30,760 nt of DNA from Verrucomicrobia bacterium UBA1629 (GTDB lineage: Bacteria > Verrucomicrobiota > Kiritimatiellia > RFP12 > UBA1067): the NCBI GenBank assembly GCA_002321305.1, contig DCMF01000028.1, positions 1-30,760 of the forward strand, read 5' to 3'. Below are positions 1 to 7,263 of this stretch, piece by piece (position 1 is the first letter of the stretch; every line of letters begins with the position of its first letter). The position numbers and the translations under genes were made by a program. Below the pieces are notes generated by a model, which worked only from the letters and a program-made list of their open reading frames with translations, was not told the DNA's origin and ran no database searches.

Positions 1-28
1 GGTGCGGCAAGACGACGACCTGAAGATA

Positions 29-106
29 GAAAGTGTCAGACCCCAATGGTAGGGTTCGAGTGGTAGGGTTTATTGGGGATGGCTTATTGGGGACAGACCC
101 TTCCGA
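29..106. repeat. Dispersed repeat, copy 1
   Basis: Copy 1 begins with GAAAGTGTC and contains the tandem phrase TGGTAGGGTTCGAG / TGGTAGGGTTT, then two TTATTGGGGA-like blocks and ACAGACCCTTCCGA. A near-identical copy starts at 607 in the same orientation. The two copies bracket a PIN-domain gene relic. Repeats carrying GGGGACAGACCC-type ends are often non-autonomous REP-like or MITE-like elements; that assignment is inference. Confidence 0.75.
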
Positions 107-130
107 ACGGGGGTCTGCCCCCAATTTCTT
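87..130 (+). terminator. Stem-loop with T-rich tail at the end of repeat copy 1
   Basis: The left arm at 87-100 (TTGGGGACAGACCC) and the right arm at 111-124 (GGGTCTGCCCCCAA) are complementary at 13 of 14 positions around a 10-nt loop. The T-rich TTTCTT follows at 125-130. It could act as a rho-independent terminator or simply be the palindromic part of a REP-like element. Copy 2 lacks the right arm. Confidence 0.5.
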
Positions 131-160
131 GCAGCGAAAAACGCACAGACGGTTCATTTT

Positions 161-556
161 GTGCAGATAACGAGAAATGAGAATATGCTGCGGAATTTTG
201 TCCTTGCCGAGCAGGTTTTGGTCGAGCTGTACGGGCTGTTGCGCAATCCGGCCGTCCTGGCGCATCCGCTTTCGGCGGCTGAAGCGGTCTCGGTCATCCG
301 CGCCTATCGCGGGAATCCCGTCTGGTCTGTTGTGGATGTGCCGCAGGACGGACGGGCGATGCGCGAAGTCTGGCAGAGGGCTGCCCGTCCGGGTTTCGCC
401 AGACGGCGTATCCATGACTTGCGGTTGGCCTTTACGCTTAAGTATTCGGGCGTCACCAAGTTCGATACCCGCAACGTCAGAGACTTCGCCGACATCGGGT
501 TTGCAAAGCTTGAGAATCCTTTTGACGCCCAACCTACAGGGGACAAGGAGCGATAA
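161..556 (+). pseudogene. 5'-truncated PIN-domain (VapC-like) toxin relic
   Basis: The reading frame runs from a GTG at 161 for 131 residues. It matches the middle and C-terminal parts of VapC-family PIN ribonucleases: an LAEQVLVELYGLLRNP helix, a PLSAAEA helix, then HDLRLAFTLKYSGVTKFDT and the closing RDF...LENPF. The PIN N-terminus, with the first catalytic Asp in a DTNVL-type strand, is missing. The frame upstream runs through the repeat to a stop at 50-52, so no better start exists. At least one active-site acid is therefore absent and the gene is probably non-functional. No VapB-type antitoxin gene is visible. Its GC content looks lower than that of the genes that follow, and it is bracketed by two direct repeats, which suggests a transferred or eroded accessory gene. 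Confidence 0.6.
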
Positions 557-606
557 AATGGCGGGCTTCTGTGCGCGCGGGGCACTGGGATCGAAAAGTG
601 TCGATC

Positions 607-695
607 GAAAGTGTCCGACCCCAGTGGTAGGGTTCGAGTGGTAGGGTTTTATTGGGGGCGGCTTATTGGGGATTGTTGGGGACAGGCCCTCCCGA
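607..695. repeat. Dispersed repeat, copy 2
   Basis: This copy has the same order of blocks as copy 1: GAAAGTGTC, GACCCCA, TGGTAGGGTTCGAG twice in variant form, TTATTGGGG and GACAGGCCC. It has a small insertion near its end (GATTGTTGGGG). Just before it, TCGAAAAGTGTC and TCGAAAGTGTC form a short tandem duplication. It lies directly upstream of the promoter of the rhamnosidase gene. Confidence 0.75.
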
Positions 696-702
696 GTCCG
701 CC

Positions 703-731
703 TTGCGCGGCAATCGCGAAATTGCTATAAT
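703..731 (+). promoter_or_regulatory. Sigma-70 type promoter for the rhamnosidase operon
   Basis: A -35 box TTGCGC (703-708) and a perfect -10 box TATAAT (726-731) are separated by 17 bp. This predicts transcription starting near 738, about 30 nt before the chosen start codon at 767. The same -35/-10 pair with the same spacing recurs at 6976-7004. Confidence 0.7.
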
Positions 732-766
732 CCGATCCGTAAAACCTAATGAGAGGAAAATGCCCA

Positions 767-3364
767 ATGATGAAGTTGCCCAGTGTGCTGTTTGCCGTGT
801 CCCTGACGGCGGGTGCGGTCGCCGCCGAATCGGCCGGCGCGCGCGTCGCCGCGCTGCCGTCGTCCGCGTGGGACGAGTCCGTCTGGCTCTCGGTGCCGGG
901 TGCGCCAGTCGAGGAGGGGAAGGTCGGCGAAGGCTCGCTGGCCGCGCCCGGCACGAGCTGGTTCGTGCGCGAACTCGCGAACGCGGGCGAGGTCGTCTCC
1001 GCGACGTGGATGACGGCGGGCCTCGGCGTCTACGAGCTCTACGTGAACGGGCGGCGCATCGGGGCGGACTTCCTGAAGCCGGGCTTCACGCACGTCGCGA
1101 AGACGAAGTACGCCTTCACCTACGACGTCACGGATGCCTTCCGCCGCGCGAAGGGCGAGACGAACGTCCTCGCGGCCGAGGTGTCCGCCGGCTGGTGGCG
1201 CGACAAGATCGTGACGCCGGGCGGGCGCAAGGGCTTCTACGGGCGCAAGAGCGCGTTTCGCGGCGTCCTCGAAGTCAGGTTCGCGGACGGCACGGCGCGC
1301 CGCTACGGCACGAACGTGAAGGACTGGAAGGCCGGGATCGCCGGGCCGGTCACGCGGGCGGCGATCTTCGACGGCGAGCATTTCGACGCGCGGCAGCGGC
1401 CGGGGTTTGCCGCGTGGCAGGGCTTCGGCGCGCCGGAGGTGAATGACGAGTTCAAGGGCGAGATCCTGCCGACGGACGGCGCGGAAGTCCTGTTGCGGCG
1501 CGACAAGACGCTGAAGCCCGTCAGGGCATATGCCTGGCAGGGCGTCACCGGCGCGTCGGACGCGGCGTTCGGCACGGTGAAGGTCGTGCGCGAGTTCCCC
1601 GTGGACGGGCCGTTCACGCTGAAGCCGGGCGAGACGCTCGTCGTCGATTTCGGGCAGAACGCGGCCGCCGTGCCGAGCTTCCGCTTCGCGGCGCCGGCCG
1701 GGACGGTGCTGACGGCGCTGCCGGCGGAAATGCTCAACGACAACGGCGGCCTCAAGTCGCGCGGCAACGACGGCCCGGAAGGCAGCGTCTACCGCGTCAA
1801 CCTGCGCAAGGGCTACGAGAACGGGCGGCTCGTGAAGTACACCTTCGCGGGCACGGGCGAGGAGGATTACCTGCCGCGCTTCACGTTCTTCGGCTACCGC
1901 TACGTCTCCGTGACGGCGACGGCCCCCGTCACGATCGCGCGCCTCGAGAGCGTGCCCGTGACGTCCATCGCGAAGGACATGGAGCTCGGTTCGCTCGTGA
2001 CGGGCGAGAAGGACGTGAACCAGCTCATCTCGAACGTCTACTGGGGGCAGCTCTCGAACTACCTCTCCGTGCCGACGGACTGTCCGCAGCGCAACGAGCG
2101 CCTGGGCTGGACGGCTGACACGCAGGTCTTCTGCGAGGCGGCGAGCTTCAACGCGGACGTCTACGACTTCCTGCGCAAGTGGATGCGCGACGAGCGCGAC
2201 AGCCAGGATCCGCGCGGCGGCTTCCCCGGCGTCGCGCCGTTCGCGCAGTACGGCAACGAGCCGATGCGCCTCGGCTGGGCCGACGCGGGCGTGATCGTGC
2301 CCTACCAGATGTTCAAGCAGTTCGGCGACCGGCGCATCGTCGACGAGAACTGGGCGGCGATGGCGAAGTTCGTCGCGCGCGTCAACGAGACGAAGTACGC
2401 CCATGCGGCCATTGCCGACGAGTGCCGCAACTACCAGTGGAACGACTGGCTCTCGCTCACGAAGCTCGAAAGCTGCCCCTACAAGCCGGAGTACTCCGCG
2501 TTCGAGAAGGGGCCGGACGGCAAGACGCGCCCGAAGGCGGACGCGCTGCGCTACTGGGACTACCTCGGCGGCTGCTACTGGGCGTGGGACGCGCAGCTGA
2601 TGGCCGAGATGGCGGCGGCGACGGGCCGCGCGGCGGAGGCCGAGACGTACCGCGCGATGGCGGCGGCGGCGACGGACTACCTGAAGCGGAACTTCTTCGC
2701 GACGGACGACGGGACGATCGACCCGGTTTTCAGGGGCATGCAGACGCCGGCGCTCTTCGCGCTGAAGCTCGGCCTCGTCGCGGGCGCCGCGAAGGCGAAG
2801 ACGGTCGCCGACCTCAAGGCGAGCATCGCCGCCGGCGGCGGGACGCTGCACACGGGCTTCCTCGGCACGTCGATCGTGATGGACACGCTGACCGAGAACG
2901 GGCTCGTCACGCTGGCCTATGACCTGCTGCTGAACCACCAGTTCCCCGGCTGGCTCTATTCGGTCGACCAGGGCGCGACGACGATCTGGGAGCGCTGGAA
3001 CAGCTACACGAAGAAGGACGGCTTCGGCCCCGTCGGCATGAACAGCTTCAACCACTACGCCTACGGCGCGGTGCTCGCGTGGATCTACAAGACGGCGGCC
3101 GGCATCGCCGCCGATCCGAAGGCGCCGGGCTTCAGGAACGCCGTCCTCGCGCCGAAGCCAGACCGCCGCCTCGGCTTCGTCAAGGCCGAGTACAAGTCGG
3201 CGGCGGGCCTCTTCAAGAGTGCATGGCGCTTCGAGGGCGCGGACTGGATCTGGGAGTTCACGATTCCCGAAGGCGCGACGGCGGACGTGACGTTCCCCGG
3301 CAAGGCGGCGTCGCGCCGGTTTGGCGCGGGCGACCACGCGATTCGCACGAGACTGGAAAGGTGA
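767..3364 (+). CDS. Secreted GH78 alpha-L-rhamnosidase
   Basis: This 865-residue enzyme would release terminal L-rhamnose from plant or microbial glycans. The signal peptide spans about residues 1-20 (hydrophobic core, then GAVAAES), so it acts outside the cytoplasm. N-terminal beta domains come first, including FVREL...YELYVNGRRIG at 67-99. The (alpha/alpha)6 catalytic domain has the GH78 signature PTDCPQRNERLGWTAD at 436-451 with an acidic residue at E444, and GATTIWERW with E742, which fits the general-base motif. Length and domain order are normal for the family. ATG 767 was chosen because AGAGG at 752-756 sits 10 bp upstream; ATG 749 is in frame but lacks a ribosome binding site and would precede the signal peptide with extra residues. 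It is the first gene of a likely operon with the phosphorylase and recombinase. The purine phosphorylase is not an obvious rhamnose-pathway partner. Confidence 0.9.
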   Translation: MMKLPSVLFAVSLTAGAVAAESAGARVAALPSSAWDESVWLSVPGAPVEEGKVGEGSLAAPGTSWFVRELANAGEVVSATWMTAGLGVYELYVNGRRIGADFLKPGFTHVAKTKYAFTYDVTDAFRRAKGETNVLAAEVSAGWWRDKIVTPGGRKGFYGRKSAFRGVLEVRFADGTARRYGTNVKDWKAGIAGPVTRAAIFDGEHFDARQRPGFAAWQGFGAPEVNDEFKGEILPTDGAEVLLRRDKTLKPVRAYAWQGVTGASDAAFGTVKVVREFPVDGPFTLKPGETLVVDFGQNAAAVPSFRFAAPAGTVLTALPAEMLNDNGGLKSRGNDGPEGSVYRVNLRKGYENGRLVKYTFAGTGEEDYLPRFTFFGYRYVSVTATAPVTIARLESVPVTSIAKDMELGSLVTGEKDVNQLISNVYWGQLSNYLSVPTDCPQRNERLGWTADTQVFCEAASFNADVYDFLRKWMRDERDSQDPRGGFPGVAPFAQYGNEPMRLGWADAGVIVPYQMFKQFGDRRIVDENWAAMAKFVARVNETKYAHAAIADECRNYQWNDWLSLTKLESCPYKPEYSAFEKGPDGKTRPKADALRYWDYLGGCYWAWDAQLMAEMAAATGRAAEAETYRAMAAAATDYLKRNFFATDDGTIDPVFRGMQTPALFALKLGLVAGAAKAKTVADLKASIAAGGGTLHTGFLGTSIVMDTLTENGLVTLAYDLLLNHQFPGWLYSVDQGATTIWERWNSYTKKDGFGPVGMNSFNHYAYGAVLAWIYKTAAGIAADPKAPGFRNAVLAPKPDRRLGFVKAEYKSAAGLFKSAWRFEGADWIWEFTIPEGATADVTFPGKAASRRFGAGDHAIRTRLER

Positions 3365-3371
3365 ATGCGGC

Positions 3372-4190
3372 ATGGACATGAAGACCTTTGACGCGGCGGC
3401 GGGCTACTTCCCCGACCTCTGCTTCGAGAACCCGCCGGATCTCGGCATCCTCCTCGGCAGCGGCTGGGGCGAGGCCTTGGCGATGGACGAGGTGCTGTTC
3501 CGCGCGGACTACGCGCAGATTCCCGGCCTCGGCGCCTCGACCGTGCGCGGCCACGCCGGCGAGTTCGTCCTCTACCGGCGCGGCGGCCGGCGCATCGCCG
3601 CCTGGTGCGGCCGCCGCCACTACTACGAGGGCGTCGGCTGGGAGCCGGTCGTGCTGCCCGTCGAGCTGCTGCGCCGGATGGGCTGCACGGCCCTGCTGCT
3701 CACGAACGCCTCCGGCGGCATCAACCCCGCGCTGCGTCCCGGCGACTTCGTCGTCATCCGCGACCACATCAACCTGCTCGGCACGAATCCGCTCATCGGC
3801 GCGCACCGTCCCGAATGGGGCGAGCGCTTCCCTGACATGACGGAGATCTACACGAAGCGCCTCGCGGAGCTTCTGCATGCGGGGGCGAACCGCCTCGGGC
3901 TGCGCATGATGGACGGCGTCTACGCCTACAATTCGGGTCCGGCCTACGAGACGCCCGCCGAAGTCCAGGCGTACAAGGCGCAGGGGGCGGACGTCGTCGG
4001 CATGTCGACCGTGCCGGAGGCCGTCTTCGCGAAGGCCTGCGGCATGAAGGTCGCGGGGCTCTCGCTCGTCTCCAACCTCGCCGCCGGCATTTCGCGGCGT
4101 CCGCTCGCCCATGAGGAGGTCGTTGCGGCGGGCCATGCGGCGAAGCCGAAGATGGCGGCGTTCATCGAGGACTTCATTGCTCGACTCTGA
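3372..4190 (+). CDS. Purine nucleoside phosphorylase, trimeric (type I) family
   Basis: This 272-residue cytoplasmic enzyme would cleave purine ribonucleosides with phosphate to the free base and ribose 1-phosphate in purine salvage. It shows the PNP/MTAP family motifs: GILLGSGWG for phosphate binding near residue 25, then RRHYYEG, LLTNASGGINP and NSGPAYETPAEVQ, followed by GADVVGMSTVPE and SLVSNLAAGIS. The Asn in SLVSNLA is where 6-oxopurine-specific enzymes have Asn, which favours inosine/guanosine over methylthioadenosine. ATG 3372 is preceded by GGAAAGG (3354-3360) and begins 7 nt after the rhamnosidase stop. Its end overlaps the start of the recombinase gene by 14 bp. Confidence 0.9.
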   Translation: MDMKTFDAAAGYFPDLCFENPPDLGILLGSGWGEALAMDEVLFRADYAQIPGLGASTVRGHAGEFVLYRRGGRRIAAWCGRRHYYEGVGWEPVVLPVELLRRMGCTALLLTNASGGINPALRPGDFVVIRDHINLLGTNPLIGAHRPEWGERFPDMTEIYTKRLAELLHAGANRLGLRMMDGVYAYNSGPAYETPAEVQAYKAQGADVVGMSTVPEAVFAKACGMKVAGLSLVSNLAAGISRRPLAHEEVVAAGHAAKPKMAAFIEDFIARL

Positions 4191-5070
4191 CATCGAGACG
4201 TTCCTCACGGCCGTCACGCTCGAAAAGGGCCAGAGCGCGAACACGGTCGTCGGCTACGGGACTGACCTGCGGGCGTTCTCGCGCTTCCTCAGGGCCGCGC
4301 GCGGAAAGGTCGAGACGTCCGCCGTCACGCACGACGACATCGTTTCCTTTCTTGCGGACGAGCGTGAGAAGGGGTTTGCGGGTTCGACGCGCCTCCGCCG
4401 CACGGCGGCGATCCGCGAGCTGTTCCGCTATCTCGTGGCGCGTCGGCTCGTGTCGCACGACCCGACGGAGCTGCTGGCCTCGCCCCGGAAGGCGCTTGTC
4501 CTGCCGCGCGTCCTCTCGGAGGCGGAGGTCTTCGCGATGCTGGACGCGGTGAAGGGGGACGATCCGCGCGAGATCCGCGACCGCGCGCTGCTGGAGCTGA
4601 TGTACGGTTCGGGGCTGCGCGTGAGCGAGCTCTGCGACCTGAAGCTGGAGGACATCGTGGCCGACGGCGAGCTCGTGCACGTCGTCGGCAAGGGCGCGAA
4701 GGAGCGCGTCGTGCCGATCGGCGGCGCGGCGGGACGTGCGCTCACGGCCTACTGCGACCGGGCGCGGGCGGCGTTCGCGCGCGACCTCGGCGAGACGCAC
4801 CTCTTCCTCACGCGGCTCGGACGTCCCTTCACGCGGCAGGGCGTCTTCAAGGTCATCCGCCAGCGCGCCGCCGCCGTCGGCATTGCGCAGGAGCGCATCT
4901 CGCCGCACGTCCTGCGCCACTGCTTCGCCTCGCACCTGCTCGAGCACGGCGCGGACATCCGCGCAATCCAGGAGATGCTGGGCCATGCGGACATCGGCAC
5001 GACGCAGGTCTACACGCACGTCGACGTGCGCCGCTTCGCCGAAGTCCACCGTCTTCACCCGCGCCATTGA
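4177..5070 (+). CDS. Tyrosine recombinase, XerD-like
   Basis: This 297-residue recombinase would resolve chromosome dimers at a dif-type site. The N-terminal SAM-like core-binding domain spans about residues 1-90 (IETFLTAVTLEKGQSANTVVGY). The catalytic domain carries the complete set R148 (GSGLRVSEL), K172 (GKGAKERVVP), H244 and R247 (HVLRHCFASH), H270 (LGHADI) and the nucleophile Y279 (TTQVYTHVD). HLLEHGADIRAIQ resembles XerD more than XerC. The start is TTG at 4177, inside the end of the phosphorylase gene, with GAGGA at 4167-4171; starting there gives the usual XerC/D N-terminus. Upstream in-frame starts would only translate the phosphorylase gene out of frame. The overlap suggests translational coupling. 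No dif site was identified, and a host chromosomal role fits better than an integron or phage integrase. Confidence 0.9.
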   Translation: MLDSDIETFLTAVTLEKGQSANTVVGYGTDLRAFSRFLRAARGKVETSAVTHDDIVSFLADEREKGFAGSTRLRRTAAIRELFRYLVARRLVSHDPTELLASPRKALVLPRVLSEAEVFAMLDAVKGDDPREIRDRALLELMYGSGLRVSELCDLKLEDIVADGELVHVVGKGAKERVVPIGGAAGRALTAYCDRARAAFARDLGETHLFLTRLGRPFTRQGVFKVIRQRAAAVGIAQERISPHVLRHCFASHLLEHGADIRAIQEMLGHADIGTTQVYTHVDVRRFAEVHRLHPRH

Positions 5071-5126
5071 GAGGGTTTCCCGCTCGAGGGCGCGTGCGTT
5101 TGCGGAAGCCAGTCCGAGCCAGAGGT

Positions 5127-6281
5127 CTAGGGCATCCCAGCCGACGCCGCGACGGAACAGGCCCGGCCATGCGTACCCTTCACGACGCCGCGACTGAAGA
5201 AGAAGAGCTCCTTCGGATCGTAGCCGGGCTTGTTGTGGATGTCGACGTGGCTCGCGAAGTCCGGCGCCTCGCGCCGATCCGTCCACCATTCGTAGCCGCA
5301 CCAGCTTCCCGGCTTCGCGAGGAGGAGCCGCGCGTCGTCCGTCGCGCGCAGAAGGCCGTCTTCCGGCGTGTCGTAGCCGCCCGTCGCGAGCAGGGCCTTC
5401 GCAGCCTTCTCGCGCGCCGGGCCGTAGACGAGGCAGAATGCGTGGTCGCAGAGCGCGAACGCCGTCGACTGGTAGAAGTCGGGGTACGAGCGGCCACCGA
5501 CCGTCCGCGTCTTGAAGAAGCCCTCGCGGCGCAGCGTCACGTTCGGCTGGACAGGCGCGTCCGTGACGTCCGTGATCTCGTAGTCGCCCTGCACCTTCAG
5601 GTCGCAGCCGCGCCGCAGGCAGATGTCCGCCAGGCGTTCGAGCTGGCGGCGGAATTCCCGCAGCGCGGCCTTCGCCGCCGGCGAGTCGGGGCCGCACTTC
5701 TGCGCGGCGTAGTCAAGCGTCGGCAGGTAGAGGTACGCCTCGTCCACGTCCTGCACGTTCGTCATCTCCTCGAAGTAGGAGATGCACTTGCGGCCGACCT
5801 TCGGCGAGGCGAGCGGCCCCCAGTAGCGCCAGAGCGGAAACGCCCCGCAGAGCTTGCGCAGGACGTCCGCCAGCCCCGTCGGCTGCGTGTAGCAGCTCAT
5901 GACCATGCCGCCGCCGTGCTTGTGGATCGGCGCGGGCGAGAGGATGAGGTCGAGGTCTTCGCCGAGCGACTGCTGGAAGAAGAACATCCCGAACTTCTCG
6001 CCCGCCGCACGGCGGTCGGCCCAGACGCGCCGCCCCTTCACGAGCCGCGCGCTCTGTTCCCAGAAGAGCGGCTTCCGCAACGTCTCCGACCAATAGCCGT
6101 TTGAGACCATGCCGTGTTCGGCGGGCGAAAGTCCCGTCCGCAGCGTCGCCTGCGCAACGCACGTGACGGCCGGGAAGACGCTCGGCTGCGGCGCGAACTT
6201 CAGGCCCGCCATCTCGGTCAGGCCGTTGCGCTCCAGCAGATGCCAGCCGAGTCCGGCGGCGATGACGTTCAGCTTTTTCAT
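5127..6281 (-). CDS. Alkaline-phosphatase-fold phosphodiesterase, EboF-like
   Basis: This 384-residue protein belongs to the type I phosphodiesterase/nucleotide pyrophosphatase family (alkaline phosphatase superfamily). The nucleophile motif FPAVTCVAQATLRTG puts Thr at residue 40. Metal-binding candidates are D190 in LPTLDYAAQ, D279/H280 in CDHAF and H345 in HVDIHNKPGYDPKELFF. The features FWEQSARLV, FPLWRYWGP, the DIH-KPGYDP-ELF ending and VKGTHGR resemble, from memory, the pyrophosphatase subfamily of ebo/edb clusters. ATG 6281 follows GGGGAG on the minus strand and overlaps the upstream prenyltransferase-like gene by 4 bp (ATGA). The substrate is unknown; a nucleotide- or prenyl-diphosphate bond is plausible given the partner gene. 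The residues LILSPAPIHKHGGG differ from the usual family wording there, so activity should not be assumed. Confidence 0.75.
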   Translation of the reverse strand: MKKLNVIAAGLGWHLLERNGLTEMAGLKFAPQPSVFPAVTCVAQATLRTGLSPAEHGMVSNGYWSETLRKPLFWEQSARLVKGRRVWADRRAAGEKFGMFFFQQSLGEDLDLILSPAPIHKHGGGMVMSCYTQPTGLADVLRKLCGAFPLWRYWGPLASPKVGRKCISYFEEMTNVQDVDEAYLYLPTLDYAAQKCGPDSPAAKAALREFRRQLERLADICLRRGCDLKVQGDYEITDVTDAPVQPNVTLRREGFFKTRTVGGRSYPDFYQSTAFALCDHAFCLVYGPAREKAAKALLATGGYDTPEDGLLRATDDARLLLAKPGSWCGYEWWTDRREAPDFASHVDIHNKPGYDPKELFFFSRGVVKGTHGRACSVAASAGMP

Positions 6282-6868
6282 CGGCAGACTCCCCAGGAGA
6301 TGATGAGCGCGGCAAGCTGGAGGGCGAGGAGTCCGTAGACGAGAAGCGCGACCTTGCGCTCGTTCGCCGGATCGACCGTCTCGCGCTCGGAGAACTTCGT
6401 CACGCCCGCGATGTAGGCGAACCACACCGCCGCCGCAAGCCACGCGGGGCCGCCCAGCAGCACGTTCAGCCCGCGCGCCGCGCCCATGAGCAGGGGATTC
6501 TTCGTGCGGTTGTAGACCTGGATCGCGACCGTCAGCGCAACGAGCAGCAGGAATCCCCTGGAACCTCCATTGCCAAGGTAGAGCGCAAGCACGGCGAGGC
6601 TGAGGCAGACCGTCCGCGCCGTCCGCGCCGCGCGCAGGGAGATCTCGCCCGCCGCGAGCGGACGCGTCTTCGGGTCGGTCGCCGCGCCGACGAGGTCGTT
6701 GTCGACGAGGCCGTACAGGTACATCAGGACCGACGCCAGGCAGACAAGGGCGAGATCGCCCGTACGCGCGAACGTCAGCCCGCCGCACGCCGCCGCGCCG
6801 ACCAGCACGTCGCCCGGCACGGTGACGAGGTTCTGCATGCGGAAAAGCCGCAGCCATGCATTCTTCAT
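6278..6868 (-). CDS. UbiA/EboC-like membrane protein, short form
   Basis: The protein has 196 residues and several hydrophobic membrane segments. It opens like UbiA prenyltransferases (RMQNLVTVPGDVLVGA) and keeps DNDLVGAATDPKTRPLAAGEIS at 56-77 and YNRTKNPLLMGAARGLNVLLG at 119-139. UbiA enzymes bind prenyl diphosphate through an NDxxDxxxD motif; here it reads NDLVGAATD, so the middle Asp is Gly. The second Asp-rich motif is not apparent and the protein stops about 90-100 residues short of the usual length. Residues AYIAGVTKFSERE resemble the GVT-LSR-E segment of EboC. ATG 6868 is preceded by GGAGAG. With the phosphodiesterase downstream it forms an eboC-eboF-like pair. Catalysis is doubtful; a lipid-binding or scaffold role is possible. 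Confidence 0.65.
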   Translation of the reverse strand: MKNAWLRLFRMQNLVTVPGDVLVGAAACGGLTFARTGDLALVCLASVLMYLYGLVDNDLVGAATDPKTRPLAAGEISLRAARTARTVCLSLAVLALYLGNGGSRGFLLLVALTVAIQVYNRTKNPLLMGAARGLNVLLGGPAWLAAAVWFAYIAGVTKFSERETVDPANERKVALLVYGLLALQLAALIISWGVCR

Positions 6869-6897
6869 CTGAACTCTCCAGTCAAAATCATGTGCGC

Positions 6898-6926
6898 ATT
6901 ATATTATGCCGTGTGCGCGGTGTCAA
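6898..6926 (-). promoter_or_regulatory. Perfect consensus sigma-70 promoter for the eboC-eboF-like operon
   Basis: On the minus strand TTGACA (6926-6921) is followed after exactly 17 bp by TATAAT (6903-6898). Both hexamers and the spacing are the E. coli-type consensus. The start of transcription would fall near 6891, about 22 nt before the start codon at 6868. A strong constitutive promoter is unusual for an accessory two-gene operon. Confidence 0.8.
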
Positions 6927-6975
6927 CTGGGCGTGCGTTTCGTGGGCGCGCGAAGCGCCTTTCGACGTGCGCCAC

Positions 6976-7004
6976 TTGCGCTTTTGCGGCGGATTCGGTA
7001 TAAT
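6976..7004 (+). promoter_or_regulatory. Sigma-70 type promoter for the small protein and prmA
   Basis: TTGCGC (6976-6981), a 17-bp spacer and TATAAT (6999-7004) match the promoter at 703-731 exactly in hexamers and spacing. It is divergent from the promoter at 6898-6926. The predicted 5' leader is about 40 nt and carries AAGAGG at 7036-7041 before ATG 7051. Confidence 0.75.
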
Positions 7005-7050
7005 ACGCGCCATTGTTTTTCCCACAGGAAGAAAGAAGAGGTAGATAAAA

Positions 7051-7263
7051 ATGGGTACTGGTCGTACACTTCGCAAGGAATCTCACGTCCGTCCGTGCAA
7101 GACGCCCGCCGGCAAGGCGCGCAAGTCGAAGGCGCAGCGCGCGCGTCTCGTCAAGTTCGGCATGGACGCCGAAAAGGTTGCGCTCATGGGCGATGAGGAC
7201 GTGCGCATTCTCGTGCAGCGTCCGGCGGTCGTCAAGAAACTCGTCGCCAAGAAGGCGCAGTAA
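7051..7263 (+). CDS. Small highly basic protein of unknown function
   Basis: This 70-residue protein is rich in Lys and Arg, with MGTGRTLRKESHVRPCKTP at the start, a basic GKARKSKAQRARLVKFG helix and a basic C-terminus. No known domain could be assigned by eye. It has its own good promoter, a ribosome binding site (AAGAGG, 9 nt from the ATG), and ends exactly one base before the ATG of prmA (TAAATG junction). Charge and position next to a ribosomal-protein methyltransferase hint at a ribosome- or nucleic-acid-associated role, but this is inference. Codon use is like that of the surrounding genes. Confidence 0.75.
   Translation: MGTGRTLRKESHVRPCKTPAGKARKSKAQRARLVKFGMDAEKVALMGDEDVRILVQRPAVVKKLVAKKAQ

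Noticed and set aside
746..3379. Very long open frame on the minus strand opposite the rhamnosidase gene
   Set aside because: It is rich in Arg, Ala, Asp and Val with no domain, as expected for the antisense frame of a GC-rich gene. The plus strand has a clear GH78 enzyme, promoter and signal peptide.
4177..5070. Recombinase as a phage or integron integrase marking an integrated element
   Set aside because: Its size, motifs and operon context match housekeeping XerD; no attachment sites or phage genes are near.
5071..5126. Terminator between the convergent xerD and phosphodiesterase genes
   Set aside because: No stable GC stem with a T-tract was found in the 56-bp gap.
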